DNA from: Cristatella mucedo
Lineage: Eukaryota > Bryozoa > Phylactolaemata > Cristatellidae
Length of the DNA: 64,000 bases
Reading direction: 5' to 3'
Assembly: GCA_009760855.2 (NCBI GenBank)
Contig: WPIO01000007.1
Location: 3,208,501 to 3,272,500 of the forward strand
In this document: positions 57,665-64,000 of the stretch, piece after piece
Layout of the letters: each line of letters starts with the position of its first letter
Position numbering within the stretch: the first letter of the stretch is position 1
The notes under the pieces: generated by a model
The model's database searches: none
Seen by the model: only the letters and a program-made list of their open reading frames with translations
What the model was told of the DNA's origin: nothing
Translations under genes and position numbers: made by a program

Positions 57665-58015
57665 TTGCATAGCACCCTCACAGAATTTAATCTCTTGCTA
57701 AGCAATTTACAGATGCTGTATAGAAAGCATTACGGAATGGTTGGTGGTAACATCCGCAAGCAGCAGGCTTAGTGTAAGCAGGTACACCACACGAAGTACG
57801 AACCACTAAAACTCACCAGAGCTTAATAAACAGGTTCGTTTTAAGCTCCTTTGTAAATGTCGTTGTGTCAGGGAAGCTGTGACGTGCGTCGGTAGTGAGT
57901 TCCAGGCTTTGGGAGCATAGGAACTAAAAGCACGGTCTCCAAGGATTTTGAGGTTCATACTAGGTATGGCTAGACGATTCGAGTCAGACCAGCGGGTTGT
58001 ACGAGTATGACTATG
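57632..58015 (-). mobile_element. LINE-A 3' end, left arm of an inverted pair
   Basis: (AT)n tail at 57632-57660, AGCACCCTCACAGAATTTAA block, 3' UTR, coding end (TTCCAGGCTTTGGGAGCATA) up to GGTTGTACGAGTATGACT. Confidence 0.8.
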
Positions 58016-58059
58016 CTTTTGATTATTAGCAGTTCCTCAATAATAATAGTAATAACAAT

Positions 58060-58430
58060 TAATATTTTTATGCAGCGCATCGAATTCAAATTTTTCTGTC
58101 ACTTAGTTTTAGGTTCCTTCATTATCTGGCTCCTGCTTATCTATCAGAGCTATTCCGGCACTAGGCTAGGCATCGTACAACCCACTGTCCTGGTTCGAAT
58201 CGTTTACTCTATACCTCGTATGAACCTCAAAACACTTGGAGACCGTGCCTTTAGTTCACATGCTCTCGAAGCCTAGAATGCACTTCCGCCTGAAGTCACG
58301 ACATCCCCTGACGTGAGACATTTAAAAAAAAAAGCTTAAAACACGCCTGTTTCTTACAGTATTCGGTAGGTTCGTGTGATTCATCCTTTGTGTGCTTATG
58401 CGTGCTGACACTGCCTGCTGCTACTGACTA
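58060..58430 (+). mobile_element. LINE-A 3' end, right arm of an inverted pair
   Basis: Plus strand: GCATCGTACAACCCACTGTC, GACCGTGCCTTTAGTTCACA, GTCACGACATCCCCTGACGT, then GTGTGCTTATGCGTGCTGAC. It ends before the terminal block. Confidence 0.75.
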
Positions 58431-58439
58431 TGCTGACTC

Positions 58440-58990
58440 TGAAAATGTTCCTCATTTGCTCTCTGTGCGTGGGCTGCGCTCAGTCGGGCGCGAAAGCTCG
58501 CCACCTACAGAGCGCCGCCCACTGTCGCTGTTTCACGTTGTCTTTCCGCGGCTGCTGTCTAGCTGTCTAGCTGCAGACCCGAGCAACAGAAAGCGCGCGC
58601 GCGCGCGCGAAGTCAGCGGCGAGCGCGATGCAGCGGTCGCCGCTGACTGTGCGCCGCAGCAGACGAGCGCTGCCCGAGCCCCACTCACTCCCTCCCTCCC
58701 TCCCTGCCGCGCGCCGACCCGAGAGCACTCGCACCACGGGCGCGCGCGAACAATGGACGAGCGATTCGCGGCTCGACGCGTGAGCAGAAAAGGTCGGCTT
58801 CAACTATTCACGTCGACGCGAAATGCGGAGGGCATGCACTTGTGCTAGCGTTGATTCGCGGCGCAGCTGAAGACTCGAAGACACTTACGGAACGGAAACC
58901 CCAAAAGACGCCGAGCTGACGGATAATCGCCGCCGCCGATCGCCGAGCGAAAGCTGCGGCGGTCGCCGGGTCGTCGGCTCTCTTGCCTGC
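58440..58990. promoter_or_regulatory. CpG-rich block, possible promoter
   Basis: CG-dense DNA with a (GC)n/(GA) run at 58590-58612 and (CTCC)n at 58686-58703. A plus-strand ATG at 58753 opens DERFAARRVSRK before a possible donor AAAG|GTCGGC, too short to judge. Its relation to the ANKAR-like gene (3.8 kb away) is unknown. Confidence 0.3.
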
Positions 58991-59351
58991 GCAGCGTATC
59001 GAAACTCGAATACAGCGAATGAGGAGCCTGTGGTCAGGCAGCGGACATTAGTCACTTACGCAACTAACATTCACTGGCGCAACTTCCGGGGTGCCTTTTT
59101 AGCTCTCTTCCGGATATCCAGCGGCCTAAAAGTAGTGACCAACCAGCTTCCTAAGGGGGAGGGTATTGGGCGACCGCGCTTAGAGAGAGGCTGAAAGTCA
59201 TTGCAGTGCGGTGCACATTCGGCGGGCTGGTTTCGGGATCTGTCTCCAGAGCCTGGAAAGACCGGCGAGCATTCCAGAGGCAAGCTTCCGATCACATGCA
59301 CGTTATACGTGTGCATGTGCATTTCGTGTTTAAGCGAACATGTAGAGTGAG

Positions 59352-59352
59352 A

Positions 59353-59415
<63 letters not shown>
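59352..59415. repeat. (TA)n-(GA)n microsatellite
   Basis: Pure TA to about 59389, then pure GA. Confidence 0.95.
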
Positions 59416-59429
59416 TGGGAGAGACATCT

Positions 59430-59560
59430 ATTTGTGCCTCTTTTTGTAACTCCATAAAGCCATGAGTGCTAAGTGGGTCTTAGGACTAGGTTTTTTCCGT
59501 AGCTCACTCGCATCCTAAGCGGCTTTTGGAAGCCAGCAGGCTTCGTCCCATGCAGCGAGA
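59430..59560 (-). mobile_element. LINE-B 3' end
   Basis: TTTGTAACTCCATAAAGCCA, TGCTAAGTGGGTCTTAGGAC, AAGCCAGCAGGCTTCGTCCC: the complement of the LINE-B 3' region, diverged. Confidence 0.7.
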
Positions 59561-61139
59561 GAAGCACTACCGAGTCTGGATTAAACTAGATGAAGTATGC
59601 GACAGCAACAGCAGCAGCGTAGGAGGGTTAGAAAAAAGCTTGCCCGCTTCCAAGCAGGAGAGACTGCGTCGTTTTTCAAGGATTTCGGTTACAGTTCCAC
59701 AGACTCAAAAAGTGAAAGGTTCTGGAGACTTAATCTAAAATTGTCGGCAGCTTAGGCTCTTAGTAGGACGCGAGAGCACCAGGAGACGCTGACACCCATG
59801 CGGCAGTGCAGCAGCGGTGCGGCAGACAGCAGCAGCGGTGGAGAACCACATCGGTGCGGCGGCGCAGCTACGCCGCACCGCTGCTACTAGTAGGGCAAGT
59901 TTTCTCTCCGTTTCCTTTTGCGAAACTACTGGGCGTTATCGCAGTGCATTTAACAAAGTTAAATGCTTTTGATTCAAATACTAACCAATCAGCTGCTTTA
60001 TGCACCATCTGCAGTTTTATTTTTAATAGCAGCTCTACAGTCGACAACCTTGCCAGTACAGTTACACCGTAGGTCTAACCGAGGGAAAGCTGAGAGAGTT
60101 TGCAGCATGCTGAGCCAGTCATTATGTGCCACGACGTGGCTTCTATTTCAGGAAAGGGATAGAGCATGGTCAGCTGCTCCAAATTCGGCACTCCAAACAA
60201 AACTGTATAACCTCGGGCGGCTCTCGAATAAGATACCGAAAGTATACGAACTCGACGGCGGTCGAGTTATGGCGCCTCTGTTACGTTACTGTGTCTCCGG
60301 CTGCAGCAGCTCTAGTGGAGTCTCACGGAGACACGTAGATACGAGTGGGCGAACGTGAGCGGTGAACGAGACTCAATCTGTATCCCCCAGCGGGTACATA
60401 TACGAGCTAGGGGCTGACTCACCACAGATAAGGGAGTGCATCTGTGGTGAGCCACTGTGGTGGGCCACGTGCTTACATCAAAGGCTGCACTGAGTCAATT
60501 TCTCGACCACCTGCTGCGGGTGGGACATACATTTAGTGACCGAGAAGCAACAGGCGCACCCAACGCCGCCAGTTGACATTGCAAAATTCATTCTGGGGAA
60601 GAAAGCCTAGATAGCGTGTCTGGAGGCCGTGCCTGAAGGTCGCAGCTTTCGCAGAGTCGATCATTTCGCTACGGGCTACATTCACTATGCCCGACCCATC
60701 TAGCATCATGGCGGCACATCTATTTTTCTCCTTCTGAGATGCACGGATTCTCCGCTGTCCTGAGCAACTAAAACAATAAATATGCCCCTAGGTCTAGTCC
60801 CAGCATCCTTCACAGAGGCTGCTGTTAGACCACAGACTAGGGCGTGGAGCGTGGGCACTCTACTCTTGACTAAGAAAACTGCAGCAACTTCCGCCCTGTC
60901 TGCCCGTTGCAGTTTCCACCTATGACATTGCAACGACCGTCGTAAGAGACCAGCTAAACTCCCGCATCAAAACTTCAAGTTCAAGGCCAGCGAGTTTCAT
61001 GCTGGTTTTAGAGCTCTGTAACTAATCTCTCAACAGGGTGAGCACTTTTGCATGCATACAGCGACCTTCTGAGGAATTCTGACTTATTTAGAGTCTCTCT
61101 GCTAGGAATATATTCGATCTACGACGCTGTGCTCGAGCT
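59561..61139. other. no recognised feature
   Basis: Unique-looking DNA. 59787-59885 is rich in GCAGCAG/GGTGCGGC words with a small hairpin (CGGTGCGGCG ... CGCCGCACCG). Confidence 0.45.
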
Positions 61140-61450
61140 TTGATTGACATCCTCGCCTGGCGACTCTCCTAACTACCGTGCAGAATATCTTGCTGACATT
61201 GGAACTTGTACGACAGGAAACTACTTCGCATTGGATGTCGATACAACTAACTTAATAGTATTTGGGTATACTAAGTGTTACTCAGGAATTGAAAGGCTAA
61301 ATCCGAAACATGGGCCCGGCCAGCATATTTCCCACAGCGTCTGCACTTAATCCGCGACTCCTGCTCCCACGTGCCCTCTCACTGGACAACCGCAACGGCT
61401 CCACAGTCAAAACTGACTACGCAACTGGGAATTTCTAAGTTCGGGCTACT
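61140..61450 (+). pseudogene. LINE reverse-transcriptase fragment
   Basis: Plus strand: YLADIGTCTTGNYFALDVDT then TNLIVFGYTKCYSGI corresponds to the L-DDKTE-LVFG step after the YADD motif. A shifted frame then gives APQSKLTTQLGISK. Neither end of an element is visible. Confidence 0.65.
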
Positions 61451-61549
61451 CAGCTCAACGTCTGGCGCACGCTGTCTGCCCAGTTAACAGCCAGTCGGAA
61501 CGACAAATCGTCTGCTTAATATCGATTTCGCGAGATCGCAAGAGCGATT

Positions 61550-62870
61550 GCCCTAACGACTTCGCTCCGCCCACGTTCGGCACGGTTCGAGCGGACGCGC
61601 GGCATTCGCCTTTTCCCCGACGCCAATTTCGAGCAACACTTGAGCGTTTGGAGTTCGCGGAAACTGGCGAGCGAGTTGTCCGCCCCTGGAAGGCGCGGCG
61701 CACAGCAGCGGCGCGGTCGGCTCGGCCGCCGGCTCGCGACGCGCGCCTGCGGTCGAGCGCGCAGCATCCGCAGGTCCCGACGGCCACACGACGCCCGGCC
61801 GCGCGCCTTTCGCGACTGCTTCCGCCGTACCTGCCGCTCCGGCGCAAACACGCAGGCCATCGCAACCGACTTAGAAAGGCCTTCAAAAAACCGCCGCCGC
61901 CGCCGCAACGAAGCCGCCGAGTAGCGGTAACTGCTCGCCGCCAGTATCCATTACCGCGAGCCGAGCGGGCGCCCGCTAAGCTTGCGTGTCAACAGCGAAA
62001 GAGTCGGAGCGGCGGACAAAGGGCGTCACTTCATCGGCATCGCAATTGTGCAACTTGTGGCGGCGGCAGCGGCGGCAGCGGCGGCGGCGGCGGCGCGCGA
62101 CGATCGCTCGGACTCGCCGCCCCGCCCCGGGGGGCCGCGAGCGCGGCGCGGCCGCGAAGGCTGACCGGGGACCGCGAGCCTGCGCGCCCGGCACGCGGCG
62201 GCGGGCGGCGGGCTCGAGCGCCGCTCACCTGGCCGCCCGGGCGACGACGCGCGCCTGCGAGCGCAGGCGCGCGCTCGCCGCGCCCGCTGCCGCTGGCGGC
62301 GAGCGCGCGTCCTTTTTCGAATCGCGGCGCCGGCGACGACCCGACGCGAGGCGTCCAGCCGCCGCGAGCTGCTCGCGGCCGCAGCGAGTGCGCCTGTGGC
62401 GCGCGCGCGCGCGAGGAGCTCGCCCGTGCGTCGGCGCGGCACGACTGCTCGGTCCGGGCGCGGCGCGTTCGCCGCTCTGCCGCGCGCGGCCACCGCCCGC
62501 GGAGGCGAGCGCCGGCCGGAGAGAACCAACGGCTGCGCGCGGCCGGCGCGGGTTTCGGCCTGCGGAGGCGAGCAGAGCCGCTCCCCCCCCCAGCGGCGTA
62601 GCGGCGTAGCTGCTCGCCGAGCGCTCCGGCAGCGCTGACGCGGCGCTGCGCTGCCGGAGCGGCGCGTCCGCCGGAGCGAGAGAGAGCTCCTCAGGAAGGA
62701 GCTGGAAGTGGAAGTGGGTGTCAGAGGCTGAAGCGCCAGCGGGTCGAGACGAAGGGAGGAGGGGCGGAGCGGCGGGGAGCGGCGGGCAACGGCGGCACTC
62801 CGCCCGGAGCTGCAGCGGTTGAGCCCCTCCTGGGTTCTCGAGGGTAGGGGCAATTGTGACTACAGGTTTC
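61550..62870. promoter_or_regulatory. 1.3-kb CpG island, possible first exon
   Basis: The most GC/CpG-rich block of the window, open in most frames on both strands simply from composition. Inverted repeats GCGCTCCGGCAGCGC and GCGCTGCCGGAGCG (62620-62664) lie inside. A minus-strand ATG at 62872 opens MKPVVTIAPTLENPGGAQPL and later SDTHFHFQLLPEELSLAP, which reads more like protein than its surroundings, but no splice partner was found. It may be the promoter of a gene outside the window or the distal promoter of the ANKAR-like gene. Confidence 0.35.
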
Positions 62871-63069
62871 ATTGAAAAGTACGCAGCATCTAAGCGTGCG
62901 GCTAAAGGGAAATTGAGAACGACGCCAGCGCCGAGACGCGCGCATCCTCGGGCCATCGAAGCGGGACGATTCGCTTCTTTTATAGCGCGTGAAAAACACC
63001 GGCGGGCATTCGGCACGACGTCAGTACGAAGCATCCGCCTATCTCAAAACGGAAATAACAATAGCTTTA

Positions 63070-63510
63070 AACGATAATAATAATAATGCATTTGCAATAG
63101 CGCCCTCAAAGAACTCAATCTCTTTCTAGGCGCTGTACAGTGTCTGCAAAGATATTAATTATTATTCTTGATGAGTAATAGCATGCTTAATAAACAATAT
63201 GAATAACATGGTTAGGGGTGACATGCACAGCGTCAGCATGCAAGTGTGGTTAGTGGCAGCATGCACAGTGTCAGCACGCATAAGCACGTATAGGATAATT
63301 TACATCGGCCCAATAAATGCTGTGATAAATTAACACGTTCTTAGTTTCTTTTTTAATGCAGTCACGTCAGGGGATGTCGTGACCCAAGTCGGGAGTGAGT
63401 TCCAGGCATGGGAAGCATACGAACTAGAGATTTGAAAGGATTTGAGATTCGTACGAGGTATAAGTAAACAGTTAGATTTCGAAAAGCTAGCGGCCGGCTC
63501 AAAGAGTTTC
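63070..63510 (-). mobile_element. LINE-A 3' UTR and coding end
   Basis: AATAATAATAATGCATTTGC tail, GCGCCCTCAAAGAACTCAAT block, a complete 3' UTR, then the coding end (minus frame: SYASHAWNSLPTWVTTSPDV then TALKKKLRT). A well-preserved copy. Confidence 0.85.
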
Positions 63511-64000
63511 CAATTGAATTTCAAAGATTATGTAAGCGTTGATCAATTGCCGCATTCCTCAAGGTCGGAGTCTTGCCCCAAAATCCAAATCCCCAAAATC
63601 CCTTGCCAAAATCCTGGCTACGCCTTTAGAAGTTGGCTTTTCGCTGCCAGCGAATTCAAGCGCCGAGGTGCCGAGGTCAGCTGCGGTCCACGAGGTCACG
63701 TGTTGACAACGGCGACAATAAGCAACGGTCTCCGAAGCATATTCACATGTGCGCACGTAGTCTCGGACAGTTAAACGATCGCGAGCAGAGCCTTGGCTGG
63801 ATTCGATTTAATCAGCGCGCACCGCAGTCAACCTAGGCCATGCCATGCATTCGTGACATCCGGCCAAGAAATCTGTACCAACTACTCGCAGGTATTCCAG
63901 CATGTGCAATAAGACGCTTATAGTTCTTGCAATAGCCCGGCTTGTCTATCGTGAACGTCACTTCCGCAGTGCTCTCTGACGAGCGCTGGCTTTCACTCGA
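63511..64000. other. no recognised feature
   Basis: Unique-looking DNA to the window edge; AAAATCC words repeat at 63580-63615. Confidence 0.45.

Noticed and set aside
61640-63034. Several 200-320-codon open frames on both strands in the CpG island
   Set aside because: Mutually overlapping Arg/Ala/Pro-rich frames reflect CpG composition; only a short N-terminal phrase at 62872 was kept as a weak candidate.

Overview
This is eukaryotic, almost certainly animal, nuclear DNA: spliced genes with GT/AG introns, CpG-rich first exons, tRNA-derived SINEs, L2/CR1-like non-LTR retrotransposons, hAT and Tc1/mariner relics, and long microsatellites. The mix suggests an invertebrate, but nothing here fixes the phylum. 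There is no prokaryotic-style operon, CRISPR array or rRNA.

Two conserved genes can be read, both on the minus strand. (1) A DCAF10 (WDR32) homologue starts at 17887 in a CpG-rich segment. Three exons are in the window (17887-17592, 12149-12036, 5691-5497); the rest lies beyond the left edge. They join in phase and give the first ~201 residues, including WD40 repeats and a WDxR box, as expected of a CUL4-DDB1 substrate receptor. (2) An ankyrin-plus-armadillo-repeat gene resembling ANKAR spans 54607-41134 in six exons (54607-52981, 50812-50559, 48656-48500, 44725-44578, 44407-44288, 41446-41134). The exon lengths sum to 2619 bases, 873 codons including the stop, and every junction is in phase. 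All exon boundaries were derived here from splice motifs and frame.

Layout. 1-5.5 kb: the left end, with a Tc1/mariner relic, a SINE, a small SPIN-like hAT MITE with a perfect 8-bp target duplication, and LINE pieces. 5.5-17.9 kb: DCAF10 with introns full of GA/CA/CT microsatellites. 18-41 kb: intergenic and repeat-rich, holding LINE copies in both orientations, the best-preserved reverse transcriptase (28.6-30.4 kb), a 950-bp hexanucleotide array grown inside a LINE (31.2-32.1 kb), two inverted blocks of a ~180-bp repeat, and a few candidate orphan exons. 41.1-55 kb: the ANKAR-like gene, with a hAT element filling most of its first intron and a 55-bp exon copy pasted into its second. 55-64 kb: upstream DNA with more LINE pieces and two CpG-rich blocks (58.4-59.0 and 61.6-62.9 kb) that may be promoters.

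Repeat names used below are local labels. LINE-A is the family whose 3' end carries a conserved GCGCCTAGAAAGAGATT-like stretch and an ATT-rich tail. LINE-B is the family ending near GAGTTACAGACGGAGATAC. SINE-A and SINE-B are two tRNA-derived families. SINE-A appears to end in a tail related to the LINE-A 3' end, which would explain how it was mobilised. No previously undescribed functional system was identified; the unusual signals are structural (templated insertion, repeat birth inside a LINE, transposon next to a splice acceptor, hairpins).
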